Part shown: in pieces, positions 1 through 6,269 of the stretch
How the letters are laid out: each line of letters starts with the position of its first letter
How positions within the stretch are numbered: the stretch's first letter is position 1
Source: Candidatus Woesearchaeota archaeon
GTDB lineage: Archaea; Nanobdellota; Nanobdellia; Woesearchaeales; JAUUYB01
Length of the DNA stretch: 7,981 nucleotides
Assembly: GCA_030590605.1 (NCBI GenBank)
Contig: JAUUYB010000044.1
Coordinates: forward strand, 1-7,981
Reading direction: 5' to 3'
Translations under genes and position numbers: made by a program
The notes under the pieces: generated by a model
What the model saw: only the letters and a program-made list of their open reading frames with translations
Database searches by the model: none
What the model was told of the DNA's origin: nothing

Positions 1-58
1 CTGGTCAGGAATCGTGCTGATCGTCGTAGGAATATCATTGATCGGAGGGAGCAAATGA
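1..58 (+). CDS. C-terminal end of a half-size DMT/EamA-like membrane protein (5' partial)
   Basis: Reading from base 2, 18 codons remain before a TGA at 56-58: WSGIVLIVVGISLIGGSK. This hydrophobic, glycine-rich stretch looks like the last transmembrane helix of a drug/metabolite transporter half. It closely resembles the end of the next gene (IGILSVIIGIILIGSGL). The stop overlaps the next start in an ATGA, so the two are probably translated together and may form a heterodimeric transporter. The rest of the gene lies outside the window, so the family call rests on the short tail plus the neighbour. A different small membrane protein cannot be excluded. Confidence 0.6.
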   Translation, partial: WSGIVLIVVGISLIGGSK

Positions 59-402
59 TAGACAGCATGACAATCGGAGTCATTCTTGCGCTATTATCCG
101 GACTTGTTGCAGCTCCAGGCCCTCTCTTCATCAAAAGAGCCTCAAAATCAATCAAGAAAGTCCAGGACTTCATGAACCTGGACCTATTCTTCGGAATGGG
201 GTTCTACGCAATCTCAGTCATACTCTCGCTCATCGCACTCAAGTTCGGAGACCTCTCAGTCATAGGTCCGATATTCTCCTCAGTCTATGTATGGGTCACT
301 ATAATATCAATTAAATTTTTAAATGAGAGAATCAGTCCAAAGAGAATGATAGGGATCCTCTCAGTCATCATAGGGATAATCCTCATCGGAAGTGGACTAT
401 GA
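55..402 (+). CDS. half-size EamA/SMR-like (DMT superfamily) transporter subunit, 115 aa
   Basis: This is a small integral membrane protein with four predicted helices at about residues 6-24, 40-62, 67-88 and 96-114. The layout is that of DMT-superfamily half transporters such as SMR proteins or the ArnE/ArnF pair, which work as dimers. The segment GDLSVIGPIFSSVYVWV followed by FLNERISPKRMIGIL is typical of the third and fourth helices of EamA-type domains, including the Glu-containing loop. Helix 1 lacks the membrane-embedded glutamate that EmrE-type multidrug pumps need for proton coupling, so a classical multidrug SMR role is not supported. A strong Shine-Dalgarno sequence (GGAGG at 44-48, six bases before the ATG) supports this start. 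It overlaps both neighbours by ATGA, and the upstream gene seems to be a related half, suggesting a hetero-oligomer. The substrate is unknown. Confidence 0.75.
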   Translation: MIDSMTIGVILALLSGLVAAPGPLFIKRASKSIKKVQDFMNLDLFFGMGFYAISVILSLIALKFGDLSVIGPIFSSVYVWVTIISIKFLNERISPKRMIGILSVIIGIILIGSGL

Positions 403-1061
403 AAACCATAATAATCTCCCTTGGCGGGGCACTGATCGCACCAGACGGCGTCGATACTGATTTTGTCAAGAACTTTTCTGAATTCATAAAAGGAAGAGAG
501 GAGAGGTGCGTAATCATCTGCGGAGGGGGAGCTATCGCCCGCAGATACCAAAAGGCTGGCCGTGACCTTGGCATGGAAAAGGATGATCTTGATTGGTTGG
601 GAGTGTATTCGACATATGTGAATGCCCATCTCGTGAAAGCTATGTTTGGTGACTTAAGCCATGAAAGCATAATCACAGATCCGAGCGAACCAGTAGAGAC
701 TGATAAACGAGTGATCATCGGTGCAGGATGGAAACCAGGGTTCTCAACAGATTTCGATGCAGTCAAGATCGCAGAGAACCTCGGAGCTGAAACAATCATC
801 AACCTATCTAATATAGACCATGTCTATGATAAAGATCCTAAGAAAAATACTGACGCCAAGAAAATCGATTCTATCAGCTGGAAAGATTTCAGGAAACTTG
901 TCGGTGACGACTGGGACCCAGGATTGAATACGCCTTTTGATCCTATAGCTACTAAGGAAGCGGAAAAGATGGGGCTTAGTGTAGCTATCATGAACGGGAA
1001 TCTTGAGAATCTGGCTGCTTTTTTGGATGGAAAAGAGTTTGTCGGGACAACTATCAACTAA
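399..1061 (+). CDS. pyrH: UMP kinase, archaeal type (amino acid kinase fold), 220 aa
   Basis: The enzyme phosphorylates UMP to UDP with ATP in cytoplasmic pyrimidine nucleotide synthesis. It is an amino-acid-kinase-fold protein of the usual length for archaeal PyrH (about 220-230 aa). Visible motifs are the N-terminal phosphate-binding SLGGALI (7-13), CGGGAIAR (41-48), a nucleotide-binding stretch GAGWKPGFSTDFDAV (108-122), NLSNIDHVYDKDPK (135-148), WDPGLNTPFDPIA (about 172-184) and the C-terminal GTTIN. The WKPGFSTD and NLSNIDxVYDKDP signatures mark the archaeal branch rather than bacterial PyrH. The ATG overlaps the transporter stop as ATGA with a weak GGAAGTGG upstream, so it is translationally coupled in a three-gene operon. 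The stop overlaps a convergent gene by four bases. The link between UMP kinase and the transporter is probably only operonic. Confidence 0.95.
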   Translation: MKTIIISLGGALIAPDGVDTDFVKNFSEFIKGREERCVIICGGGAIARRYQKAGRDLGMEKDDLDWLGVYSTYVNAHLVKAMFGDLSHESIITDPSEPVETDKRVIIGAGWKPGFSTDFDAVKIAENLGAETIINLSNIDHVYDKDPKKNTDAKKIDSISWKDFRKLVGDDWDPGLNTPFDPIATKEAEKMGLSVAIMNGNLENLAAFLDGKEFVGTTIN

Positions 1062-1786
1062 TCCTTCACAATCCTGAGATGACGCTTTGAGTTATCCTTC
1101 TTCTCCTGCTCTTTACCTACAGCTATTTCAACCAATTTATCTACAGGAATATAATCGATATCCTGGGAGTCAAGGATCTCCCCTCCCGGAATGACAGATA
1201 GACCTTCCCTATATCCTTTCACGAATCCTCCCACCTTGATGATATTACTAGTGTAGTTAGGTTTGATACCAAAGACCTTTTGAAACTCTTTGGCAACAGT
1301 ATAATCAAGAACCTTCTTTTCTCCAATCTCTTCTCTCAGCCTGAACATAAAACCAGAATTCTCAGTAAACCTGTCAGATAAACGGTTTACTAGAGTTGGA
1401 TCAGCAGTTATATATCTTGCATCTCCCTGTACCGCAAGATTCACAGCATTATTATAGCACTCAATACCTATCCCTACATAATGCCCCATCCCCAAGCTCG
1501 CTTTCCTCTCCTTCGATGTCCATTCTGGAAACCAGCCGCAGATAACCATCATGGAATCTCCCCACCTGACCAATGTTTCATAATCTCCTCTCAAAAACAT
1601 CTCATATATTATCGGAGATTCTGGTCTGTCAGCATAGAATATCGGGAACATTTCGCCTTTCCTGAACACAGATTCTAGAAAACCCTTTGTCATATGGAAC
1701 CTGGTTTCGTCCTGATCGATAAACTGATGTAATCGATCGTCGACCAGTTCCTGTATCTCTTCATACGTATACTCTACAAATCCCAC
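1058..1786 (-). CDS. conserved-looking hypothetical protein, 242 aa
   Basis: I do not recognise a characterised family. The protein is soluble, with no signal peptide or membrane helix. Its centre has a recognisable pattern: a helical YEMFLRGDYETLVRWGDSMM (61-80), then VICGWFPEW (81-89) and MGHYVGIGIECYNNAV (100-115). From memory this resembles uncharacterised bacterial proteins with a 'GD-x-x-L-(F/Y)-V-S-G-(F/Y)-F-P ... Y-Y-(V/I)-x-x-G-x-x-A-Y' pattern, but I cannot search. The C-terminal third (about 155-242) has mixed charge and ends in a Lys/Glu-rich tail. The chosen start is GTG at 1784-1786. A TATA-like TATTTATT (1809-1816) is centred 26-27 bases upstream, which fits a leaderless message, and no in-frame ATG lies nearby. 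It is convergent with pyrH and shares four bases with it (stops TAG and TAA). It is transcribed in the same direction as the por operon but separated from it by 195 bases. Confidence 0.8.
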   Translation of the reverse strand: MGFVEYTYEEIQELVDDRLHQFIDQDETRFHMTKGFLESVFRKGEMFPIFYADRPESPIIYEMFLRGDYETLVRWGDSMMVICGWFPEWTSKERKASLGMGHYVGIGIECYNNAVNLAVQGDARYITADPTLVNRLSDRFTENSGFMFRLREEIGEKKVLDYTVAKEFQKVFGIKPNYTSNIIKVGGFVKGYREGLSVIPGGEILDSQDIDYIPVDKLVEIAVGKEQEKKDNSKRHLRIVKD

Positions 1787-1981
1787 AATCGAGAAGAATC
1801 TCCTGGTAAATAAATACTTTACTGAATCCTTTAAAAATGAATGCCCCTAACAGTTAAGCTTTTAACCGAAGACCGTTTTTACAGAATTCGCTTTCTCAAG
1901 ATACAAACGACAGTCTGCTGTACCAGAAATGAACTTAATTGACAGAAGGACAACAAATCTATGATGGGTATAATACTGGTT
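1787..1981. other. intergenic region between porB end and the 242-aa gene
   Basis: This is a 195-base AT-rich spacer. Reading the minus strand, it holds the downstream end of the por operon and then the promoter of the next gene (TATA-like element at 1809-1816). A 14-base imperfect palindrome lies at 1853-1866 (GTTAAGCTTTTAAC). On the minus strand a run of five T (1833-1837) could serve as an archaeal oligo-T terminator for por, but it is short. No RNA gene or convincing small ORF was seen. Confidence 0.4.
1809..1816 (-). promoter_or_regulatory. TATA box of the 242-aa hypothetical gene
   Basis: The minus strand reads TATTTATT here, within the longer TATTTATTTA of 1807-1816. Its centre is about 26-27 bases before the GTG at 1786, the spacing expected between an archaeal TATA box and the transcription start. 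Transcription would therefore begin at or very near the GTG. The same spacing recurs at three other genes in the window. Confidence 0.55.
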
Positions 1982-2887
1982 TCAGAAACGTATTCCGTGC
2001 TCTTCCATCTTCAAGAGCTTATCGTACTGATCATCAACCCAAGTCTGGATCTCCTTGATCTCATCTTCGTTCATATGCTTAAATCTTCCTTGGGTCTTCA
2101 AGTAGTCTGCTACAGGGATTGTCTGGGAGGGTTTACTCGAAAATTTCAGGCCTTCTTCAGGCGTGATCTCGAAAAGAGGAGTTATCTTGGCCTTAAATGC
2201 GAGCTTGCATATCCCTATCGTATCCTCACCTGCACTCTTCCAACCAGTAGGACAAGGAGCATAGACCTGGACATAAGAAAACCCAGGATGGGAAAGAGCC
2301 GCCTTCACCTTCTTGATGAAATCCTGAGGATACCCGACATTTGCGGTAGCTACATACGCTCCATGACTCGCTAAGATGAGGGGCATGTTCTTCTTGTGCT
2401 CGGTCTTCCCATGAATCACCTTTCCTGCAGGACTTGTAGTGGTAGAAGCGTATTTAGGCGTGGCTCCTGATCTCTGGATGCCAGTATTCATGTATGCTCC
2501 GTTATCATAACAGATATATGTAATATGATTCCCTCTCTCTGCAGCCCCTGAAATGGCCTGGAATCCTATATCGAAGGTCCCGCCATCCCCGCCAAAACAG
2601 ATCACGTTCGTCTTCTCCCTCTTCCCGAGTTTCTTCAGCGCCAGATCTATCCCTGAAGCTGTAGCTGCGGCATTTTCAAACGCAACATGTATCCATGGGA
2701 TCCGCCATGCACTCTCTGGGAATGGACTAGAGACCACTTCCATACAGCCAGTAGCATGTGAGACTATCGTGTCCTTGCCTGCAGCCTTCAGCGCAAGCCT
2801 CATGGCAAGCGCACCTCCACAACCCGAACATGCTCGGTGTCCCTGAGCAAATAACTCGACAGTCGGTATCTTGTTCACTTCATCCAT
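1982..2887 (-). CDS. porB: pyruvate (2-oxoacid):ferredoxin oxidoreductase, beta subunit (TPP and 4Fe-4S binding), 301 aa
   Basis: The beta subunit binds thiamine diphosphate and the 4Fe-4S cluster nearest the active site in the enzyme that converts pyruvate plus CoA to acetyl-CoA, CO2 and reduced ferredoxin. Cluster ligands are visible as GHRACSGCG (C20, C23), ATGCMEV (C48) and CPTGW (C212). The TPP/Mg motif runs from GGDGGTFDIG (99-108) to the YDNGAYMNTGIQRSG segment (127-141). WIHVAFENAAA (65-75) is also typical. Length fits archaeal PorB (about 290-330 aa). The frame stays open upstream to an ATG at 3025, but that extension is basic, unlike the family and overlaps another gene. The start at 2887 gives MDEVNKIPTVELFAQGHRAC and has GGGG (2898-2901) ten bases upstream; 2896 is an alternative. 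It overlaps the zinc-ribbon gene by 8 bases. Related 2-oxoisovalerate enzymes are hard to separate by sequence alone. Confidence 0.95.
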   Translation of the reverse strand: MDEVNKIPTVELFAQGHRACSGCGGALAMRLALKAAGKDTIVSHATGCMEVVSSPFPESAWRIPWIHVAFENAAATASGIDLALKKLGKREKTNVICFGGDGGTFDIGFQAISGAAERGNHITYICYDNGAYMNTGIQRSGATPKYASTTTSPAGKVIHGKTEHKKNMPLILASHGAYVATANVGYPQDFIKKVKAALSHPGFSYVQVYAPCPTGWKSAGEDTIGICKLAFKAKITPLFEITPEEGLKFSSKPSQTIPVADYLKTQGRFKHMNEDEIKEIQTWVDDQYDKLLKMEEHGIRF

Positions 2888-3236
2888 TTTTGACATTCCC
2901 CTGGCATTCATAATTATCCGAATATTCCTTGACGATCTTGATCTTGGTCTCAAGGGTTTCGACGTGTGTCTCTTTGGACTTAATTCCAAGGAGTTCTGGT
3001 TCACGACTTTTTTCCCTTTTGCCATTTGTCCGGTTATGATGATTCTCCCATTCGCCTGAACTTATGAAATCGAGCTTGACCCTGATCTTCTTCCCGCATT
3101 CACATTTCAAGGTCTTGTAGTGGTTATGGACCTCAAAATCCGTCTTCCACACCTTCTCTGAAATCGTAGCGCTACAATAGGGACAAATGCTCGAGATGTC
3201 GAGTTCCTTTAGCATATGATCTTTCACTATTGACAC
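2880..3236 (-). CDS. small zinc-ribbon-like protein encoded inside the por operon, 118 aa
   Basis: This gene fills the space between porA and porB. The first 60 residues look like a zinc ribbon, with CPYC (18-21) and CECG (45-48) providing four likely metal-ligand cysteines about 24 residues apart, followed by KKIRVKLDFISSGEWENHH (49-67). The C-terminal half is charged and probably helical or disordered (about 70-118, Lys/Glu rich). I do not know a standard POR subunit of this kind. Start choice is uncertain. The first GTG (3236) directly abuts the porA stop. The GTG at 3227 has GGTG six bases upstream and may be the real start. An ATG at 3215 is also possible. All three keep the cysteines. 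The stop lies inside the porB start region, so porB translation is probably coupled to it. The role could be assembly, regulation or metal handling for the oxidoreductase, inferred only from position. Confidence 0.7.
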   Translation of the reverse strand: MSIVKDHMLKELDISSICPYCSATISEKVWKTDFEVHNHYKTLKCECGKKIRVKLDFISSGEWENHHNRTNGKREKSREPELLGIKSKETHVETLETKIKIVKEYSDNYECQGNVKNG

Positions 3237-4382
3237 CTAAAATAACCACTCTGTCCGCTTCTCAGCGTCGAGGCTATCAAATACCTTCCTGATATGGTCC
3301 GGCGTGATATCCCTACCTCCCAATCCAGCAATGAAACCATTTATCGTCAAGTCCTTATCATAGAGCGCGGATCTGATCTCCGAATAAACAGTCCCTTCCT
3401 GTCCGAAGGAAACTTCCTTGTCTATTATACCAAGACCTTTTAGACCTTTAGTATGCTCCACTATCTGCTCCTCAGGGAAAGGCCTGAAAACCCTAATCTT
3501 CAGCATGCCGACCTTCTTTCCTTTCTTCCTAAGCTCATCCACGACAACCCTGATCGTCCCGCAGACAGATCCTAATGCGACGACTGCGTATTCAGCATCT
3601 TCCATCATGTATGGCTCGACAAGTCCGTCACCGTATCCTCTACCGAATTTCTCAGCGAATATCCAATTCGATTCTTTTATAACATTCTTAGCATTCAAGA
3701 GGGCATCGTGCTGATCCTTCTTCAAATCCATGAATGCGTTCGGGAAACCGATAGCTCCCTGAGTGATAGGATTATCAGGATCGAGGAAAGCATGCACTGC
3801 CTTATACGGCTTCAATACCTTGTCCACCTCTTCTTGGGAAGGGATATCCACAGGCTCATAGACATGAGTCAGGGTGAACCCATCCAGGCAGACCATCGCA
3901 GGCAATAGGACGGAATGGTCTTCTGCAACCATGAACGCCTGAATCGCTGTATCGAGCGCTTCCTGGGCGGACTCTACATAATACTGAATCCATCCGGCAT
4001 CCCGGACAGAGAATGAATCTGAATGATCATTCCATATATTTATAGGGGCTGCAAGAGCCCTGTTCGCGACCGCCATAGTGATAGGCAGCCTCATACCTGA
4101 AGCGATGAAAAGAATCTCGTTCATCAGCGCAAGACCCTGTGATGCAGTGGCTGTGAAAGATCTCACTCCAGTCGCCTGTGCGCCCACTGCAGCACTCATA
4201 GCTGAATGCTCTGATTCGACATGAAGCATCTTCGTGTCAAGCTCGCCGTCATTGATGTACTCAGCCAATCGCTCAACAATGTGAGTTTGAGGGGTGATGG
4301 GATACATAGGTATGACTGCAGGACGGGAAAGCTTCACTCCCAGAGCGACAGCCTCAGATGCCTCTATAACTTTTCTTACCAT
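3237..4382 (-). CDS. porA: pyruvate (2-oxoacid):ferredoxin oxidoreductase, alpha subunit, 381 aa
   Basis: The alpha subunit completes the TPP and 2-oxoacid site together with beta. The hallmark MYPITPQT lies at 26-33. ESEHSAMSAAVGA (56-68) carries the glutamate (E58) that activates TPP. TATASQGLALMNEI comes next, then NIWNDHSDSFSVRDAGWIQ, which corresponds to the conserved 'DHSD...R..GW' segment. The C-terminal domain contains ALGSVCGTIR and KVGMLKIRVFRPFPEEQI, as in other PorA/VorA proteins, and the length matches. The ATG at 4382 is preceded by GAGGAG seven bases upstream, and the resulting MVRKVIEASEAVA start fits the family. The longer reading from 4415 lies inside porD and is rejected. 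The gene starts one base after the porD stop and ends directly at the zinc-ribbon gene. Pyruvate is the most likely substrate given the gene order; 2-oxoisovalerate or another 2-oxoacid remains possible. Confidence 0.95.
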   Translation of the reverse strand: MVRKVIEASEAVALGVKLSRPAVIPMYPITPQTHIVERLAEYINDGELDTKMLHVESEHSAMSAAVGAQATGVRSFTATASQGLALMNEILFIASGMRLPITMAVANRALAAPINIWNDHSDSFSVRDAGWIQYYVESAQEALDTAIQAFMVAEDHSVLLPAMVCLDGFTLTHVYEPVDIPSQEEVDKVLKPYKAVHAFLDPDNPITQGAIGFPNAFMDLKKDQHDALLNAKNVIKESNWIFAEKFGRGYGDGLVEPYMMEDAEYAVVALGSVCGTIRVVVDELRKKGKKVGMLKIRVFRPFPEEQIVEHTKGLKGLGIIDKEVSFGQEGTVYSEIRSALYDKDLTINGFIAGLGGRDITPDHIRKVFDSLDAEKRTEWLF

Positions 4383-4383
4383 C

Positions 4384-4656
4384 TTATTTCTCCTCACGCA
4401 CCATCTTAATGGCACCGAAAGGACACTCCTTAGCGCAGATCCCGCATCCTTTACAGAAATCGAGATCAGTCTCTACCCGTTTTCCGTTTTCATCAAGAGG
4501 GATGGAATCATCAGGACAGAACTGCCAACAAATCATGCACTGCTTACATTTTTCTTTGTCCCATACAGGCTTGAATGTCCTCCAATCACCTGTCTTGTTC
4601 CTGACAGTAGATCCAGGATCGACAATCACTCCTCCTGTCGGCATTTCCTTCTTCAT
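4384..4656 (-). CDS. porD: pyruvate (2-oxoacid):ferredoxin oxidoreductase, delta subunit (2x4Fe-4S ferredoxin), 90 aa
   Basis: The delta subunit is the ferredoxin-like part that passes electrons from the active site to free ferredoxin. Two complete CxxCxxCxxxCP motifs are visible: C37, C40, C43, C47 and C68, C71, C74, C78. Each binds one 4Fe-4S cluster and donates its last cysteine in the usual crossed fashion of bacterial-type ferredoxins. The leader [20 protein letters not shown] (6-25) is typical of archaeal PorD. Length is normal (about 85-105 aa). The ATG overlaps the porG stop as ATGA, and porA follows after one base. A second ATG four codons later is an alternative start. Confidence 0.95.
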   Translation of the reverse strand: MKKEMPTGGVIVDPGSTVRNKTGDWRTFKPVWDKEKCKQCMICWQFCPDDSIPLDENGKRVETDLDFCKGCGICAKECPFGAIKMVREEK

Positions 4657-5201
4657 CTTGTCTCGCTATAAACTTTTTCGATAGCAACCTTGTTCAGATC
4701 AGCTATCTTCTTCCCTTTAGCATAGACGAATTTATCATCTATGGCCTTCTTCAAGGATTCAAGACTCATCAGGCCTGTGACCTTAGCGAATGCACCAAGC
4801 ATAGGCGTGTTCACGATCGGCTTCCCGAAGACCCCAACTGTGATCGACGTAGCATCTATCGTGTGGATATCAAAACTTCCTTTGATTCCCAGTTCCTCAG
4901 CAGTCTTATTAGTATTGATGATTATCGTGCCATTATCTTTCAATCCCTCAGTCACATTGACTGCTTCTACAAGAGATGAATCCAGGACCAGGACGACCTG
5001 AGGCTTGTAGACCTGAGAACGGAGATTGATAACCTCATCAGATATCCTTGCGAATGCCATAACCGGAGCTCCTGCTCTCTCTACCCCGAAATTAGGGAAG
5101 GTCTGAGACTCCTTACCATCATGGAATGCGGCTATAGCCATTATCTGGCCAGTCGTCACAGCTCCCTGGCCGCCTCTTCCATGAATCCGTATCTCAATCA
5201 T
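4653..5201 (-). CDS. porG: pyruvate (2-oxoacid):ferredoxin oxidoreductase, gamma subunit, 182 aa
   Basis: This is the gamma subunit of the archaeal four-subunit enzyme and the first gene of the operon. Recognisable motifs are [16 protein letters not shown] (7-22), [19 protein letters not shown] (35-53) and [13 protein letters not shown] (131-143). Length fits the family (about 180-190 aa). The frame extends to an ATG at 5225, but that codon lies at the TATA box (5225-5232). The ATG at 5201 is 27 bases from the box centre, begins [13 protein letters not shown] as in homologues, and is the likely start of a leaderless message. The gene overlaps porD by four bases. The order gamma-delta-alpha-beta is the common archaeal por arrangement. 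Confidence 0.95.
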   Translation of the reverse strand: MIEIRIHGRGGQGAVTTGQIMAIAAFHDGKESQTFPNFGVERAGAPVMAFARISDEVINLRSQVYKPQVVLVLDSSLVEAVNVTEGLKDNGTIIINTNKTAEELGIKGSFDIHTIDATSITVGVFGKPIVNTPMLGAFAKVTGLMSLESLKKAIDDKFVYAKGKKIADLNKVAIEKVYSETR

Positions 5202-5224
5202 AGGCAAAACTAAGTATGTAATCA

Positions 5225-5232
5225 TATAAATA
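5225..5232 (-). promoter_or_regulatory. TATA box of the por operon
   Basis: The minus strand reads TATTTATA, centred 27-28 bases upstream of the porG ATG at 5201. The position implies a start site at or within a couple of bases of the ATG, so the por mRNA is probably leaderless. This also decides the porG start, because the upstream ATG at 5225 would lie inside the promoter. Confidence 0.65.
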
Positions 5233-5357
5233 GCTTATGGAGAGCGGTTCGTCAATTACTTTGAACATTTTTCTGATGCACGCTACGCCACCACCCTCAA
5301 AGCCGGCGATGGAGGTGGCTTGCTAAAGCAAGAAAAACAAATCAGATCACCAAAACC
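5233..5357. other. hairpin-containing segment between divergent por and nop5 promoters
   Basis: These 125 bases lie outside both predicted transcripts. They hold an inverted repeat GCCACC (5287-5292) / GGTGGC (5314-5319), with a GCCGGC palindrome (5302-5307) in its loop. A perfect hairpin CTTGC-TAAA-GCAAG (5319-5332) follows immediately. The segment looks more GC-rich than the flanking spacer. I see no tRNA cloverleaf, no clear box C/D (no RTGATGA) and no oligo-T terminator. It could be a small RNA gene, a regulator-binding site or a relic of a mobile-element end. Confidence 0.45.
5287..5332. repeat. two adjacent inverted repeats (stem-loops)
   Basis: The first stem is GCCACC with GGTGGC across a 21-base loop that itself contains palindromic GCCGGC. 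The second is a perfect five-base stem CTTGC/GCAAG with a TAAA loop, starting at the last base of the first. On the plus strand it is followed by A-rich sequence rather than T, so it does not resemble an intrinsic terminator for either neighbour. Confidence 0.55.
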
Positions 5358-5365
5358 TATATAAA
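5358..5365 (+). promoter_or_regulatory. TATA box of the nop5-fibrillarin operon
   Basis: TATATAAA is centred 26-27 bases before the ATG at 5388 and about 20 bases before the ATG at 5382. The spacing matches the other promoters in this window and favours a leaderless message starting at 5388. Confidence 0.65.
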
Positions 5366-5387
5366 CGCATGGAGAAACTCAATGAGG

Positions 5388-6269
5388 ATGGCATTATTCC
5401 ATACAATCATCGATACATTCGCCTTAGACAAAGGGCTGAAAGTCATAGATAGAGGCAGCAAAGAAGATATGGAGAAAAAACATGGAAATGAGGAGATCGG
5501 TGAAGAGAATATCACTGCCGCACTCAAATCCCTCAGGGAGACTGTCGATCTGAAAGAATTCTACGCTGCCAACATGGAAATCACCAAGAAAGGCATCAAA
5601 GAATCAGTATCAGACGATTCATTCATAGTCCAGGCAATAAACAATATAGATGATGTCACAAAAGTATCAAATATCCTCACTAAAAGACTCAGAGAATGGT
5701 ATGAACTCTATAATCCTGAATTCTCAGAATCCATCGCGAACAACGACAAATTCGTGGACCTGATCATCAAGAAGAAAAAATCCGAGCTGCTGAAGGAGAT
5801 CAAGAGCGACGGAGCGATGGGAGCAGAACTCTCAGCAGAAGATCTTGCTCCGATCATCGCACTCGCAAATGAAGTGCTTAGCCTCAGGAAGCTCAAGGAT
5901 ATCCAGGAAGATTACATAGAAGGTAAGATGAAAGATCTCGCGCCGAATGTCACAGCGATCGCTGGAGCGATCATAGGAGCAAAACTCCTTGAACATGTAG
6001 GTACACTCAAGAGGCTGATGATGCTACCTAGCTCTACTATCCAGCTGCTTGGAGCAGAGAAAGCGCTTTTCAGACATCTGGTCACAGGAGCGAAATGCCC
6101 TAAATTCGGAGTCATATTCAATCATCCACTCGTAGCTATATCCAAGAATAAAGGGAAAGCTGCACGCCTTATTGCAGACAAGATAAGCATCGCAGCAAAG
6201 GTAGATTATTTCAAAGGAGAATTCATAGGAGACAAGCTAAGGAAAGAGCTTGAGAAGAAGATATCATGA
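5388..6269 (+). CDS. nop5: Nop5 (Nop56/58-like) C/D box RNP core protein, 293 aa
   Basis: This is the scaffold protein of archaeal box C/D ribonucleoproteins. It holds fibrillarin at its N-terminal domain, dimerises through a central coiled coil, and contacts L7Ae and guide RNA through the NOP domain. Visible are the conserved RLREWYELYNPEF (about 100-112), the coiled-coil region (about 115-180) and the NOP domain (about 184-283). The latter includes APNVTAIAGAIIGAKLL, GAEKALFRHLVTGAKCPKFG and IFNHPLVAI. The C-terminus ends soon after the NOP domain without a long Lys/Glu tail, and the N-terminal domain is short, so the protein is on the compact side for the family. An ATG two codons upstream (5382) is possible, but the TATA spacing points to 5388. 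It overlaps the fibrillarin gene by ATGA and is therefore co-translated with its direct partner. Confidence 0.95.
   Translation: MALFHTIIDTFALDKGLKVIDRGSKEDMEKKHGNEEIGEENITAALKSLRETVDLKEFYAANMEITKKGIKESVSDDSFIVQAINNIDDVTKVSNILTKRLREWYELYNPEFSESIANNDKFVDLIIKKKKSELLKEIKSDGAMGAELSAEDLAPIIALANEVLSLRKLKDIQEDYIEGKMKDLAPNVTAIAGAIIGAKLLEHVGTLKRLMMLPSSTIQLLGAEKALFRHLVTGAKCPKFGVIFNHPLVAISKNKGKAARLIADKISIAAKVDYFKGEFIGDKLRKELEKKIS

Noticed and set aside
383..802. Minus-strand 139-aa open frame opposite pyrH
   Set aside because: It is antisense to a strongly conserved gene, and the protein has no recognisable domain and a composition typical of shadow frames.
1961..2374. Plus-strand 137-aa open frame opposite porB
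   Set aside because: It is entirely explained by the porB coding sequence on the other strand, with no promoter or ribosome site.
2897..3025. N-terminal extension of PorB from the upstream ATG at 3025
   Set aside because: The added residues are basic, repetitive and unlike the family. A start at 2887 (or 2896) gives a normal PorB and avoids a 146-base overlap with the zinc-ribbon gene.
4383..4415. PorA start at 4415
   Set aside because: These 11 codons lie within porD in another frame. The ATG at 4382 has a good Shine-Dalgarno and the expected N-terminus.
4294..4684. Plus-strand frames opposite porD and the start of porA
   Set aside because: The minus strand carries ferredoxin and PorA motifs here. 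The plus frames show no domain features.
5276..5326. Micro-ORF of 16 codons in the por-nop5 spacer
   Set aside because: No Shine-Dalgarno and no promoter in phase. The inverted repeats explain the sequence pattern better.
5319..5332. Perfect short hairpin considered as an intrinsic terminator
   Set aside because: It is followed by A-rich rather than T-rich sequence on the plus strand, lies upstream of both divergent promoters, and no gene ends nearby.
5233..5357. Box C/D or tRNA gene next to nop5
   Set aside because: No RTGATGA box on either strand, no usable C/D pair, and no T-loop or acceptor pairing was seen.
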